Positions 35,585 through 44,822 are shown, counted from the first letter of the stretch. The stretch is DNA of 64,000 bases from Geobacillus subterraneus (GCF_001618685.1 NZ_CP014342.1:806001-870000); one strand, 5' to 3'. Made by a program: numbers and translations. The notes: a model not told the origin generated them from the letters alone.

Positions 35585-35597
35585 CCCCTTGAATCAA

Positions 35598-36533
35598 TTA
35601 CTGCACTGCTTTTTTCGCTTCGGCTTCCGCTTCCAAATGAAGAAGCCGCTGAAATGAGGCGATGGCCACTTCCACTTGATCATCGTCCGGTTCTTTTGTC
35701 GTCAGCCGCTGCAGCCATAGCCCGGGGTAGCCGAGCCAGCGCAGCAGCGGAACATCCCTCAATTTATTTGTAAACTGCAATACTTCAAACGAAACGCCAA
35801 GCACGACCGGAATTAAAGCGAGCCGGTTAACCATCCGCAGCCAAAGCGGATCGGTCGGCACGAACAAATAAAGGAACAAGCCGACGATGACGGTAAATAA
35901 AATAAAGCTGCTGCCGCACCGATAGTGAAGGCGCGAGGCGCGCTGGACGTGCTCGACGGTCAGCGGCCAGCCTGCTTCATAAGCGTTGATCACTTTATGT
36001 TCCGCGCCGTGATATTGGAAAACGCGCTTCACAAGCGGCGTTAACGAAATAAAGTAAATATAGCCGAGCAATAGAGCCAGCTTAAAAACCCCTTCAAGCA
36101 AAATTTGCCCTATCCTCCCAGGAACGAGCGGTTTGAACGAGGCGGCGGCGAGCGCCGGGACGAGCGTAAAAATCGTTTTGGCGAACAAAAACGACAGCAC
36201 ACCGATGGCTGCGGCGCCGAGAATAAGCGTCAGTTTGGAGCTGCGCTCCTCATCCGCCTGCTCCTCCCCTGGAGCCACCTCATACCGTTCGCTCGCAAAC
36301 TGTAAATGTTTTGCCCCGTTCGCGCTCGCTTCGATAATGGCGATGATGCCGCGGACAAACGGGATTTTCTTAAAGGCGGCCAGCGTCGGATTGGCGCGGC
36401 GCGGCAAGGAAAAGTATTCAATCGTTCCATCATTGCGGCGAACGGCGGTGACAGAGTGCGTTTTGCCGGCAAACATCACTCCTTCAACGACCGCCTGGCC
36501 GCCGTATAACGGTTTATCCATTGTTTTCATCAA
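35598..36533 (-). CDS. yqhQ: YqhQ, DUF1385 membrane protein
   Basis: 311-aa polytopic protein. The N-terminal signature YGGQAVVEGVMFAGKTH and the YHGAEHKVINAYE motif define DUF1385, a family of possibly metal-dependent membrane proteins of unknown role. About four to five helices between residues 100 and 270. The first gene of the yqhQ-yqhP pair. Confidence 0.9.
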   Translation of the reverse strand: MMKTMDKPLYGGQAVVEGVMFAGKTHSVTAVRRNDGTIEYFSLPRRANPTLAAFKKIPFVRGIIAIIEASANGAKHLQFASERYEVAPGEEQADEERSSKLTLILGAAAIGVLSFLFAKTIFTLVPALAAASFKPLVPGRIGQILLEGVFKLALLLGYIYFISLTPLVKRVFQYHGAEHKVINAYEAGWPLTVEHVQRASRLHYRCGSSFILFTVIVGLFLYLFVPTDPLWLRMVNRLALIPVVLGVSFEVLQFTNKLRDVPLLRWLGYPGLWLQRLTTKEPDDDQVEVAIASFQRLLHLEAEAEAKKAVQ

Positions 36534-36690
36534 GCAAACACCAACCTATTTTTATGTTTATTATTTTATTCTACAAGAAACGTTCGGAAACCTCTAGGTT
36601 GATGTTACTGTTATGATTTCCAAAAAATCCATTATTTACACGGAAGTAATCATTTTTTTCGCTTGATTCATGGGGTGGCCGGCTGTAGGT

Positions 36691-36697
36691 CATACTA
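36691..36697 (+). promoter_or_regulatory. Sigma-F/G type -10 before yqhR
   Basis: CATACTA lies 20 bases before the yqhR start; the -35 region is only loosely like the consensus. Forespore expression is an inference. Confidence 0.35.
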
Positions 36698-36716
36698 ACG
36701 GACAAGGAGGTGCAGC

Positions 36717-37247
36717 ATGATGGCGGAACAAAAAGGAAAGCTCGAGCAGGAGAAAAGAGAGCGGCCCATGACGCTCTTGCAAAAAACGCTCATTATCGGG
36801 TTTGTCGGCGGGGTGTTTTGGAGCTTAATCGGCTATTTGGCGTACTTTTTCAACTTTAGCGAAATCAGTCCAAACATGGTTTTGATTCCTTGGGTGGCCG
36901 GCGACTGGAAATACGGAAAAACAGGCAACTATGTAGCCATCGCGTTGATCGGTGTCATTTCCATTGCGGCGGCGCTCCTTTACTACGCGTTGCTGCGGAA
37001 CATTCGCGGCATGTGGGCGGGCATTTTATACGGTGCGGCGCTGTGGGCGGTTGTTTTCTATTTGTTCAATCCGTTGTTTCCGAATGTTCAGCCGGTCGCT
37101 GATTTAGAGCCGAATACAGTGATTACGACGCTTTGCCTATACATTTTATACGGCGTGTTCGTCGGCTATTCGATTTCCTTTGAGACGCAGGAAATGAACC
37201 GGCCATCCCAAAGCGCCGGGAAAGAGGCGGCGAAGGAAGGAAGCTGA
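36717..37247 (+). CDS. yqhR: YqhR family membrane protein
   Basis: 176-aa protein with four hydrophobic segments (about residues 24-47, 72-94, 99-119, 140-158) and charged ends, matching YqhR by position and size. Function unknown. AAGGAGGTG lies four bases before the first of two adjacent ATGs. In B. subtilis aroQ (yqhS) follows; here the next 247 bases contain no gene. Confidence 0.85.
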   Translation: MMAEQKGKLEQEKRERPMTLLQKTLIIGFVGGVFWSLIGYLAYFFNFSEISPNMVLIPWVAGDWKYGKTGNYVAIALIGVISIAAALLYYALLRNIRGMWAGILYGAALWAVVFYLFNPLFPNVQPVADLEPNTVITTLCLYILYGVFVGYSISFETQEMNRPSQSAGKEAAKEGS

Positions 37248-37494
37248 CGAAGCGTCCCTATGTTGTTTGAGCAAAGGGCGCGCCTCTCTGTCAAACCGAC
37301 GTATAGCGAAACTTTCCTCTCTATGGTAAAATAAAGAAGGTTTTCACAAGGTTTGGTATTGCGTGATGGCTGGTGACAAGCGGCCGTATGAAACCGGCGC
37401 ATCGTGCCGCCTTTGGCGCGGTCGCGGCCGAAAAGCCCCCTTCATGGCCAACCGACAGGCGGGGGCAAATTCCATGGGAAGAGGAGAATGAGGG

Positions 37495-38556
37495 ATGGAA
37501 AAGCTGGAAAAACTTCGAACGCTTCTTGAGGAGCGGCATATTGATGGTCTTTTAGTGACAAACAGCTACAACCGCCGCTACATCACGGGGTTTACCGGCA
37601 CGGCTGGCGTCGCGCTTGTCAGCCGCGAAGGGGCGGTGTTTATTACCGACTTCCGCTATGTCGAGCAAGCATCCAAACAAGTCGAGGGCTTTGAGATTGT
37701 GCAACATAGCGGGCCGATCGTTGAAGAAATCGCGAAACAAGTAAAGCGGCTTGGCATCGGCAAACTTGGATTTGAGCAGCAAGACGTCACGTACGCAGCA
37801 TACAAAGCGTATGAGGAGGCGGTCAGCGCCGAGCTTGTGCCGACGTCGAACGTAGTGGAAACGTTGCGCTTGATTAAGTCGGAAGCAGAGATTAAGATAT
37901 TAAAGGAAGCAGCAGAAATCGCCGATGCGGCATTTGCCCATATTTTGTCGTTCATCCGTCCGGGCGTCAAAGAAATCGAAGTGGCGAATGAGCTCGAGTT
38001 TTTTATGCGCAAGCAAGGAGCGTCTTCTTCTTCCTTTGATACGATCGTCGCGTCCGGCTACCGCTCGGCGCTGCCGCACGGGGTGGCGTCAGAGAAAACG
38101 ATTGAGCGCGGTGAGCTTGTCACGCTTGATTTCGGGGCTTACTACAAAGGATATTGCTCCGATCTCACAAGGACGGTCGCCGTCGGCGACATCAGCGCCG
38201 AACTGAAAACGATGTATGATATCGTCCTTGAGGCGCAGCGGCGCGGCATGAGCGGTCTTAAGGCAGGCATGACCGGCAAAGAGGCGGATGCGTTAACGCG
38301 CGATTACATCCGTGAAAAAGGGTATGGCGATTATTTCGGCCATTCGACCGGCCATGGCATCGGCCTTGAGATTCACGAAGGGCCGGCGCTTTCGTTCCGT
38401 TCGGATGTCGTGCTTGAGCCAGGCATGGTCGTCACTGTCGAGCCGGGCATTTACATCCCGGGGCTTGGCGGGGTGCGCATTGAAGACGATGCGGTCATCA
38501 CCGCTGACGGGAACGAGGCGCTCACTCATTCGCCAAAAGAACTAATCATTTTATAA
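37495..38556 (+). CDS. yqhT: Xaa-Pro peptidase YqhT (M24 family)
   Basis: 353-aa cytoplasmic metallopeptidase that removes N-terminal residues preceding proline. An N-terminal creatinase-like domain (about residues 1-125) is followed by the pita-bread catalytic domain, with metal ligands in LDFGAYYKGYCSDLTRT, HSTGHGIGLEIHEGP and VEPGIYIPGLGGVRIEDD. ATG with GAGGAGAATGAGGG. It lies 27 bases upstream of efp and is likely co-transcribed; processing of proline-rich peptides and EF-P function in proline-rich synthesis are commonly linked in this order. Confidence 0.94.
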   Translation: MEKLEKLRTLLEERHIDGLLVTNSYNRRYITGFTGTAGVALVSREGAVFITDFRYVEQASKQVEGFEIVQHSGPIVEEIAKQVKRLGIGKLGFEQQDVTYAAYKAYEEAVSAELVPTSNVVETLRLIKSEAEIKILKEAAEIADAAFAHILSFIRPGVKEIEVANELEFFMRKQGASSSSFDTIVASGYRSALPHGVASEKTIERGELVTLDFGAYYKGYCSDLTRTVAVGDISAELKTMYDIVLEAQRRGMSGLKAGMTGKEADALTRDYIREKGYGDYFGHSTGHGIGLEIHEGPALSFRSDVVLEPGMVVTVEPGIYIPGLGGVRIEDDAVITADGNEALTHSPKELIIL

Positions 38557-38583
38557 TGGATTGCGTGAGGAGGATTTCGGTCA

Positions 38584-39141
38584 ATGATTTCAGTGAACGA
38601 TTTTCGCACAGGGCTTACGATCGAGGTCGACGGCGAAATTTGGCGCGTCCTTGAGTTCCAGCATGTCAAGCCGGGCAAAGGGGCGGCGTTCGTCCGTTCG
38701 AAGCTGCGCAATTTGCGCACCGGCGCCATTCAAGAGCGGACGTTCCGCGCCGGTGAAAAAGTAAACCGGGCGCAAATTGATACGCGCAAAATGCAATATT
38801 TGTACGCCAACGGCGACCAGCACGTCTTTATGGATATGGAAACGTACGAACAAATCGAGCTGCCGGCGAAACAAATCGAGCATGAGTTGAAGTTTTTGAA
38901 AGAAAACATGGAAGTGTTTATCATGATGTATCAAGGCGAAACGATCGGCGTCGAGCTGCCGAACACCGTCGAATTGAAAGTCGTTGAAACAGAACCGGGC
39001 ATCAAAGGCGACACAGCTTCCGGCGGTTCGAAACCGGCCAAGCTCGAAACCGGCCTTGTCGTTCAAGTGCCGTTTTTCGTCAATGAAGGCGACACGCTCA
39101 TCATTAACACAGCTGATGGCACGTACGTTTCGCGGGCGTAA
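38584..39141 (+). CDS. efp: Elongation factor P
   Basis: 185-aa translation factor that relieves ribosome stalling at polyproline. Three beta-barrel domains as usual. The modification loop [10 protein letters not shown] places the modifiable lysine at 32, as in B. subtilis, where it carries 5-aminopentanol. The final domain ends with [20 protein letters not shown] with GAGGAGG. Terminator follows. Confidence 0.97.
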   Translation: MISVNDFRTGLTIEVDGEIWRVLEFQHVKPGKGAAFVRSKLRNLRTGAIQERTFRAGEKVNRAQIDTRKMQYLYANGDQHVFMDMETYEQIELPAKQIEHELKFLKENMEVFIMMYQGETIGVELPNTVELKVVETEPGIKGDTASGGSKPAKLETGLVVQVPFFVNEGDTLIINTADGTYVSRA

Positions 39142-39154
39142 GCGGCTGAGAAGG

Positions 39155-39197
39155 GACAGCACCTCTCCGGAACTTTCCGGACGGGTGCTGTTTTTTA
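39155..39197 (+). terminator. Terminator of yqhT-efp
   Basis: ACAGCACC pairs with GGTGCTGT with an inner CCGGA/TCCGG helix, followed by T6. Confidence 0.88.
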
Positions 39198-39319
39198 TGC
39201 GTGAAATGGCTACCGCTTCGCTGTCCGTCCTCATTTTCACCGCCAAAAACTTCTTCTGAAACGGCTTGTTCCCGCATACGTTTGTACTAATCAATCCCAT
39301 TTCAAAACAGGAGGGACAC

Positions 39320-39601
39320 ATGAAACATTGGCTGCGATCGATCGATCCATCCGTCTTGGCGATGGCCGGCATGCGGATGTTGTCGGCGCTCGTTGAACTC
39401 AGTGCGGCGCTGTTGATGCTGGCGTTCAACGACGTCAAAAAAGCGCTCGCCATTAACGCTGCGCTCGCTGTCGTCGGTCCGACCGTCATGATCGTGACGA
39501 TGGCGATCGGACTGCTTTCGCTCGCGGACGAGCTTTCGTTTTCCCGGCTTGGGCTCGTCGTGCTTGGGGTGGCGATCATTTTGTTTGCCATTTACAAGTA
39601 A
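39320..39601 (+). CDS. yqhV: YqhV, DUF2619 membrane protein
   Basis: 93-aa protein with three hydrophobic segments (about residues 13-37, 44-64, 72-92). It lies just upstream of spoIIIAA, as YqhV does in B. subtilis. Function unknown. The ATG at 39320 follows AGGAGGG; the longer frame from 39266 is not supported by a ribosome site. Confidence 0.88.
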   Translation: MKHWLRSIDPSVLAMAGMRMLSALVELSAALLMLAFNDVKKALAINAALAVVGPTVMIVTMAIGLLSLADELSFSRLGLVVLGVAIILFAIYK

Positions 39602-39602
39602 G

Positions 39603-39629
39603 GAATAAACGGCATATTCCGCCCATACA
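39603..39629 (+). promoter_or_regulatory. Sigma-E promoter of the spoIIIA operon
   Basis: GAATAAA (39603-39609), 14-base spacer and CATACA (39624-39629), a good fit to the mother-cell sigma-E consensus, about 34 bases before spoIIIAA. Confidence 0.65.
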
Positions 39630-39662
39630 TATGAACTAGTCCACAGGAAAAGGGGGAGGGCC

Positions 39663-40580
39663 ATGGAAGCGGTATGGGGAATTTTGCCGAAAACGATCGC
39701 TGCAGCGGTGCAGCAGCTCCCTTCATGGCGTCACGGCATCGAAGAAATCCGCATCCGCGTTTCCCGTCCGCTTGAGGTGATCGCCAACGGAACGGCCCGC
39801 TTATTGCCGTATGAAGTGACGAAAGAAGATGGCGTACAGTTGCTGAATAAATTGAGCCGTTATTCGATTTATGCCGTCGAAGAGGAGCTCAAACGCGGGT
39901 TTATGACGATCGAAGGGGGACATCGCGTCGGGCTCGCCGGCAAGGTCGTCACGGAAGGCGGCAAGGTGAAGGCCATTCGCGATGTCGCCTCTTTTAATAT
40001 CCGCATCGCCAAAGAGCAGGTCGGCATCGCCAATCCATTGATTCCGTACGTATATGAAGGGCGCTGGCGCCACACGATGATCATCGGTTCACCGCAAACC
40101 GGAAAAACGACGCTGCTGCGCGATGCAGCGCGCCTCATCAGCAGCGGAACAGAGCGCATCCCGGCGCAAAAGGTGGCGATCGTTGACGAGCGTTCGGAAA
40201 TCGCCGGCTGTGTGAAAGGAATTCCGCAGTTTTCATTCGGTCCGCGCCTTGATGTGTTGGACGCGTGTCCGAAAGCGGAAGGGATGATGATGATGATCCG
40301 CTCGATGAGCCCGGATGTCATCATCGTCGATGAAATCGGGCGCGAAGAAGACAGCGAAGCGGTGCTCGAGGCGGCGAACGCCGGCGTCTCTGTATGGACG
40401 ACCGTGCACGGCCGCAGCGTCAAAGACGTCTGGCAGCGGCCGACGCTCGGCCCGGTGATGGAACAAAAAGTATTTGAACGGTTTATTGAACTGACGAACA
40501 TCCCTCGTCCCGGCGCGATCCGGCGCATTCTCGATGCCAGCGGGGCGGTGCTGTATGAACGGGCGGTGGTGAGCCGATGA
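39663..40580 (+). CDS. spoIIIAA: Stage III sporulation protein AA (ATPase)
   Basis: 305-aa cytoplasmic secretion-type ATPase of the SpoIIIA-SpoIIQ channel joining mother cell and forespore. Walker A is GSPQTGKTTLLRD, Walker B VIIVDEIGREED. Needed after engulfment for sigma-G activity (family knowledge). ATG with GGGGGAGGG. First gene of an eight-gene operon, overlapping spoIIIAB by 4 bases. Confidence 0.95.
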   Translation: MEAVWGILPKTIAAAVQQLPSWRHGIEEIRIRVSRPLEVIANGTARLLPYEVTKEDGVQLLNKLSRYSIYAVEEELKRGFMTIEGGHRVGLAGKVVTEGGKVKAIRDVASFNIRIAKEQVGIANPLIPYVYEGRWRHTMIIGSPQTGKTTLLRDAARLISSGTERIPAQKVAIVDERSEIAGCVKGIPQFSFGPRLDVLDACPKAEGMMMMIRSMSPDVIIVDEIGREEDSEAVLEAANAGVSVWTTVHGRSVKDVWQRPTLGPVMEQKVFERFIELTNIPRPGAIRRILDASGAVLYERAVVSR

Positions 40581-41089
40581 AATGGCTCGGTGCCTTGTTG
40601 ATTCTTGCCGCTTCGACATGGACGGGATTTGCCGCCGCCCGCATGTTGTATGAGCGGCCGCGCCAGCTCCGCCAGCTGAAAGCAGCGCTTAGGGCGCTCG
40701 AGGCGGAAGTGATGTACGGGCATACGCCGCTCGCTGAAGCGTCGGTGCATATCGCCCGGCAAACGGCTGCTCCGATGTGCGAGCTGTTTTTTCGGTTCGC
40801 CGAGGCGCTGCGCACCGAGGAGACGAGCGTGGTGGAGGCATGGGAAAAAAGCTTGCAAGCCCTATGGGGGAAAACGGCGCTAAAACAAGGAGAGTTGGAA
40901 GTGATGAAGCAATTTGGCGCCACGCTCGGCCAGTATGACCGGCTCACGCAGCAAAAACAAATCGCCTTGGCGCTCGCCCATCTGGAGCGGGAGGAAGCAG
41001 AAGCGCTCGACAACCAGGCGCGCTACGCCAAAATGGCGAAAAGTTTAGGCGTGTTGGCCGGGCTACTGCTCGTCATTTTACTCATGTAG
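40577..41089 (+). CDS. spoIIIAB: Stage III sporulation protein AB
   Basis: 170-aa protein with N-terminal (residues 4-23) and C-terminal (about 152-170) membrane segments around a helical soluble domain; structurally GspF-like. It starts in the overlap ATGA with spoIIIAA. Assumed to be the platform partner of the SpoIIIAA ATPase. Confidence 0.93.
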   Translation: MKWLGALLILAASTWTGFAAARMLYERPRQLRQLKAALRALEAEVMYGHTPLAEASVHIARQTAAPMCELFFRFAEALRTEETSVVEAWEKSLQALWGKTALKQGELEVMKQFGATLGQYDRLTQQKQIALALAHLEREEAEALDNQARYAKMAKSLGVLAGLLLVILLM

Positions 41090-41105
41090 ACAGGAGGCAG
41101 GACGA

Positions 41106-41312
41106 ATGGGCATCGATGTCGATATCATTTTAAAAATCGCCGGCGTCGGCATCGTCATCGCGTTTTTGCATACGGTGCTCGATCAGATGGGGCGGAAAGA
41201 ATACGCCCAATGGGTGACACTGCTCGGCTTTATTTACATCTTGTTTATGGTCGCCTCGATTGTGAGCGATTTGTTTCAAAAAATTAAAGACGTCTTTTTG
41301 TTCCGCGGGTAG
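41106..41312 (+). CDS. spoIIIAC: Stage III sporulation protein AC
   Basis: 68-aa membrane protein with two helices (about residues 8-26 and 35-57) joined by the short loop QMGRKEYAQ. A conserved small subunit of the SpoIIIA complex. ATG with AGGAGG; followed after 12 bases by spoIIIAD. Confidence 0.93.
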   Translation: MGIDVDIILKIAGVGIVIAFLHTVLDQMGRKEYAQWVTLLGFIYILFMVASIVSDLFQKIKDVFLFRG

Positions 41313-41324
41313 GGGGGATCGGCC

Positions 41325-41720
41325 ATTGACATTTTGCAAATTGTCGGTCTCGGGTTGATTGCGACGTTTTTGGTGGTATTGCTGCAGGAGCAAAAATCGA
41401 ACCTCGCTTTTTTATTGACCGTTTTTGTCGGTTGCACCATTTTTTTGCTGCTTGTCGACCAGATTAGTGAAATTTTGCTGATGCTGCGGGAAATGGCGGA
41501 AGGCGCCCATATCCAAATGGTGTACTTGGAAACGATGTTGAAAATTATCGGCATTGCCTACATTGCCGAGTTTGCCGCACAAATTTCCAAGGACGCCGGC
41601 CAAGGAGCGATCGCCGCCAAAATTGAGCTCGGCGGCAAAATCGTCATTTTGGCGCTTGCCGTTCCGATTTTGACCGCCATTATTGAAGCGGTCATTAGCC
41701 TGATTCCGGCAGCGCGATAA
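41325..41720 (+). CDS. spoIIIAD: Stage III sporulation protein AD (probable ATT start)
   Basis: About 131-aa membrane subunit with three to four helices, related to SpoIIIAC and ending ISLIPAAR. B. subtilis SpoIIIAD begins MQIDIVQIVGLG; here the frame reads (I)DILQIVGLG from an ATT at 41325, 7 bases after AGGGGGG. The only conventional choice, TTG 41334, is 16 bases from that site and loses three aligned residues. An ATT start, as in infC, is therefore the better reading but is not proven. Confidence 0.85.
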   Translation: MDILQIVGLGLIATFLVVLLQEQKSNLAFLLTVFVGCTIFLLLVDQISEILLMLREMAEGAHIQMVYLETMLKIIGIAYIAEFAAQISKDAGQGAIAAKIELGGKIVILALAVPILTAIIEAVISLIPAAR

Positions 41721-41732
41721 GGAGGGGACGAA

Positions 41733-42896
41733 TTGAAGCGGACAGCGTTCCTCATTGCCGGGCTGCTGTTTCTCTTTTTTTGCCCGTTGGTCGTACAAGC
41801 CGCAAGTTACGAGCCGTCCGTCAGCGAGCAGCTCGCCCGGCTCGACGTGAGCGACATCCGCCGCTATTGGGAAACGATCGTCAACGAATACGGCGGCTTT
41901 TTGCCGGAAAGCGAAAAAGGACCGATCACCGATTTTTTAAGCGGCGATAAGCAATGGTCACCGGTCGAATGGCTGAAGGCGCTCGCCCGCTACTTGTTTT
42001 ACGAACTGCAAGTAAACGGCAAGCTGCTCGGCACGCTCATTTTGCTTGCTGTGTTCAGCACCGTGCTGCAATCGTTGCAAAATGCGTTCGCCCAACAGGA
42101 AGTGAGCAAAATCGCCCACGCGGTCGTGTATATGGTGTTGTTGTTGATCGCCTTAAACAGCTTCCGCCTCGCAGCCAGCTATGCGCTTGAAGCGGTGCAG
42201 ACGATGAGCCATTTCATCATCGCCCTCATCCCGCTGCTGCTCGCGCTGCTTGCTTCCTCCGGCGGGATCGTATCGGCGGCGTTTTTTCACCCGATCATTT
42301 TGTTTTTAATGAACACGACCGGCACGGTCATCGAATATGTCACATTGCCTCTTTTGTTGCTGGCGGCGCTGCTTTCCGTTGTCAGTACGCTCAGCGACCG
42401 GTACAAGGCGACCCAGCTCGCCGATTTGCTGAACAAAGTCGCGCTTGGTTTGCTCGGCATCATTTTAACGGTTTTTCTTGGCGTCATGTCAGTGCGCGGG
42501 ACGACGGCGGCGGTGGCGGATGGCGTCGCTTTAAGAGCGGCGAAATTTGTCACCGGCAATTTCATCCCGGTCGTCGGCAAACTGTTTACCGATGCCGCCG
42601 ATACGGTCGTCGCCGCCTCCATGTTGCTGAAAAACGCCGTTGGGCTAGTCGGGGTAGCGATTTTGTTAATGATTGCCCTCTTTCCAGCGGTGAAAATTTT
42701 CGCGATCGTCATCGTCTACAAACTATCGGCCGCCTTATTGCAGCCGCTTGGCGGCGGGCCGGTGCTTTCGTGCCTTAACATCATCAGCAAAAGCATCGCC
42801 TATGTGTTGGCGGCGCTGCTCATCGTATCGCTCATGTTTTTCCTCAGCCTAACGGTCATGGTCATGGCCGGGAACATTACGATGATGGTCCGCTAG
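41733..42896 (+). CDS. spoIIIAE: Stage III sporulation protein AE
   Basis: 387-aa polytopic membrane protein, the largest SpoIIIA subunit and a candidate permease of the feeding channel. N-terminal signal sequence (about residues 2-24, cut near QAAS), then about seven helices after residue 90. TTG start with GGAGGGG five bases before. The sequence ends VMVMAGNITMMVR. Confidence 0.95.
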   Translation: MKRTAFLIAGLLFLFFCPLVVQAASYEPSVSEQLARLDVSDIRRYWETIVNEYGGFLPESEKGPITDFLSGDKQWSPVEWLKALARYLFYELQVNGKLLGTLILLAVFSTVLQSLQNAFAQQEVSKIAHAVVYMVLLLIALNSFRLAASYALEAVQTMSHFIIALIPLLLALLASSGGIVSAAFFHPIILFLMNTTGTVIEYVTLPLLLLAALLSVVSTLSDRYKATQLADLLNKVALGLLGIILTVFLGVMSVRGTTAAVADGVALRAAKFVTGNFIPVVGKLFTDAADTVVAASMLLKNAVGLVGVAILLMIALFPAVKIFAIVIVYKLSAALLQPLGGGPVLSCLNIISKSIAYVLAALLIVSLMFFLSLTVMVMAGNITMMVR

Positions 42897-42907
42897 GGGG
42901 AGACGGT

Positions 42908-43519
42908 ATGCAGTTTGTCATTGAATGGGTTACGAACATCATTTTGTTTTTGCTGTTTGCCATTATCATCGACTTTTTGCTGCCGTCCGGGACGATGCAA
43001 AAATATGTCAAAATGGCCATCGGACTCATGCTGCTGCTTGTGATGCTCGGGCCGGTGCTCCGGCTCGCCTCGATTGACCCGGAACAGCTCGTCGCTTCGG
43101 CACTCGCCCGTTTTTCCGATGGCCAAACCGGCGATGAAGCGATAAAAAATCAAATCGAGCAGCAGAAAAAAGAAATACAAGCTTCGCAACGCGCATATAT
43201 TTTAGAACAAATGGCTGTCCAGCTGGAAAACGACGCAAACGAGGAGTTGATGGGGAAGTATGGATTGAAGGCTGATGTCAATGTTTACGCCGATAACAAA
43301 GAAGGTTGGCGCATGCCGGATGACATCAAGACGATCGAAGTCGTACTTTCTAAACAACAGCCTGCCGGGGCGGTGGAGCCGGTCATCATCGATACGACGA
43401 AGCCGCCGGTTCCGCCTGAGGGCGATGCTTCGCTGGCCGAAGAGGTGCGCACCTTTCTCGCCGGCAAATGGGAAGTCGATGAAAATAAAATTGCCGTACA
43501 GTTTAAGGGGAGGGAATAG
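42908..43519 (+). CDS. spoIIIAF: Stage III sporulation protein AF
   Basis: 203-aa protein with two N-terminal helices (about residues 4-25 and 35-55) and a soluble ring-building-like domain. ATG start 11 bases after spoIIIAE. Matches SpoIIIAF in order, topology and size. Confidence 0.93.
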   Translation: MQFVIEWVTNIILFLLFAIIIDFLLPSGTMQKYVKMAIGLMLLLVMLGPVLRLASIDPEQLVASALARFSDGQTGDEAIKNQIEQQKKEIQASQRAYILEQMAVQLENDANEELMGKYGLKADVNVYADNKEGWRMPDDIKTIEVVLSKQQPAGAVEPVIIDTTKPPVPPEGDASLAEEVRTFLAGKWEVDENKIAVQFKGRE

Positions 43520-43524
43520 GGGGG

Positions 43525-44163
43525 ATGCTCCAATTTATGAAACGGCTCTTTTCTTCGCCGTCAAAAGAAGGGGACGGGGAAGGAGCCCGAAAAAAAATGC
43601 CGTTTTCCTATGTTGTCGCACTGTTGTTGGCCGGCGTTGCGCTGATGGCGGTCAGCCACTTTACAAAAAGCGAGGAAGATGTTCCGGCAGCGCCTTCCGC
43701 CGGGCAGTCAGACGCTCCGTCCGAGCCGGCGTTTTTGTCAAGCAAAGAGACGAAAGAAAAAGTGATCGCCGCCTATGAGGAACGATACGAAAAAGAACTG
43801 AAAGCTGCGCTCGAAACGATCGAGGGGGTCGATGACGTCACTGTCGTCGTCAATCTCGATTCAACAGAGCTCAAATTGTTCGAGAAAAAGCGCTCCACCC
43901 AGCAACAAACAACAGAGGAGAGCGACAAGGAAGGCGGAAAACGGACGATTAAAAACGAGTCAACAAATGAAGAAGTGATCATTATTCGCAACGGCGACGA
44001 AGAAACGCCGCTTGTTGTCGCCACGAAAAAGCCGGACATCCGCGGCGTGCTTGTCGTCGCCAAAGGGGCAGACAATTTGCAAATTAAAAAATGGATTGTC
44101 GAGGCTGTGACGCGCGTGTTAAACGTCCCAAGCTATCGCGTCGCTGTCTTGCCGAAAAAATGA
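43525..44163 (+). CDS. spoIIIAG: Stage III sporulation protein AG
   Basis: 212-aa protein with one membrane helix (about residues 29-45) and an extracellular domain that forms a large ring in B. subtilis (family knowledge). Conserved segment YEKELKAALETIEGVDDVTV. A glutamate/lysine/threonine-rich insert sits at about residues 115-150. ATG start with GGGGGG. Confidence 0.94.
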   Translation: MLQFMKRLFSSPSKEGDGEGARKKMPFSYVVALLLAGVALMAVSHFTKSEEDVPAAPSAGQSDAPSEPAFLSSKETKEKVIAAYEERYEKELKAALETIEGVDDVTVVVNLDSTELKLFEKKRSTQQQTTEESDKEGGKRTIKNESTNEEVIIIRNGDEETPLVVATKKPDIRGVLVVAKGADNLQIKKWIVEAVTRVLNVPSYRVAVLPKK

Positions 44164-44186
44164 CCGGGTAAGGGGAGGAGATCGGC

Positions 44187-44747
44187 ATGTTGAAAAAACA
44201 AACCGTGTGGCTGTTGACGATGTTAAGTTTGGTGGTCGTGCTGTCGGTCTATTACGTGACGGCGCCGAAAGAAATGGGGGACAGCCCGGCGTTTACCACC
44301 AATGAGAAAACCGATAAAACAAAAGAACAGCCAAGCGTCGCCGTCGAAGAAGCGGGGGCGAAAGACAAGCCATCCACAGCCGGCGAAACAGGCGATGATT
44401 TGTTTATGGCGCTGCGCATGAAAATTGAAGATGAACGAAGCCGGCTGCGCGATGAGCTGAACGCTATTGTCGCCTCGGCGAATGCGACGGCGGAAGAGAA
44501 AAATGAGGCGTTGGATAAAATTGAACAGCTGCAAGCGCTGTCTGAAAAAGAAGCGACGTTGGAGACGCTCATTAAATCAAAAGGCGGCTATGAAGATGTG
44601 CTCGTGCGGGCCGATGACGACCAAGTGCGCGTGACGATTAGAGCGAAAGAAAGCTCGGCCAAATCGGCAAACGAAGTCATTCATATGGTGAAAAAAGAAA
44701 TTCCGGACGCCGAATATGTGACCGTTGAGTTTCAGCCGGCCGGATGA
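44187..44747 (+). CDS. spoIIIAH: Stage III sporulation protein AH
   Basis: 186-aa single-pass membrane protein (helix about residues 6-26) with a YscJ/FliF-like extracellular domain that pairs with forespore SpoIIQ across the intermembrane space. Ends EIPDAEYVTVEFQPAG. ATG with GGGGAGG. Last gene of the operon, followed by a terminator. Confidence 0.95.
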   Translation: MLKKQTVWLLTMLSLVVVLSVYYVTAPKEMGDSPAFTTNEKTDKTKEQPSVAVEEAGAKDKPSTAGETGDDLFMALRMKIEDERSRLRDELNAIVASANATAEEKNEALDKIEQLQALSEKEATLETLIKSKGGYEDVLVRADDDQVRVTIRAKESSAKSANEVIHMVKKEIPDAEYVTVEFQPAG

Positions 44748-44750
44748 ACG

Positions 44751-44781
44751 CGCTGCTCTGTATGGGAGCAGCTTCTTTTTT
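44751..44781 (+). terminator. Terminator of the spoIIIA operon
   Basis: GCTGCTC pairs with GAGCAGC around TGTATGG; then a T-rich run. Confidence 0.8.
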
Positions 44782-44798
44782 GTATAAAAATCTTTTGT

Positions 44799-44822
44799 TT
44801 GTTCTGCGGTTGTGTGTATAAT
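44799..44822 (+). promoter_or_regulatory. Sigma-A promoter of accBC
   Basis: TTGTTT, about 16 bases, consensus TATAAT, roughly 70 bases before accB. Confidence 0.55.

Noticed and set aside
38590-39591. 333-aa frame on the minus strand
   Set aside because: Antisense to efp and yqhV and running through a terminator; the composition (Ser/Ala/Thr then Asp/Phe/His) is that of a shadow.
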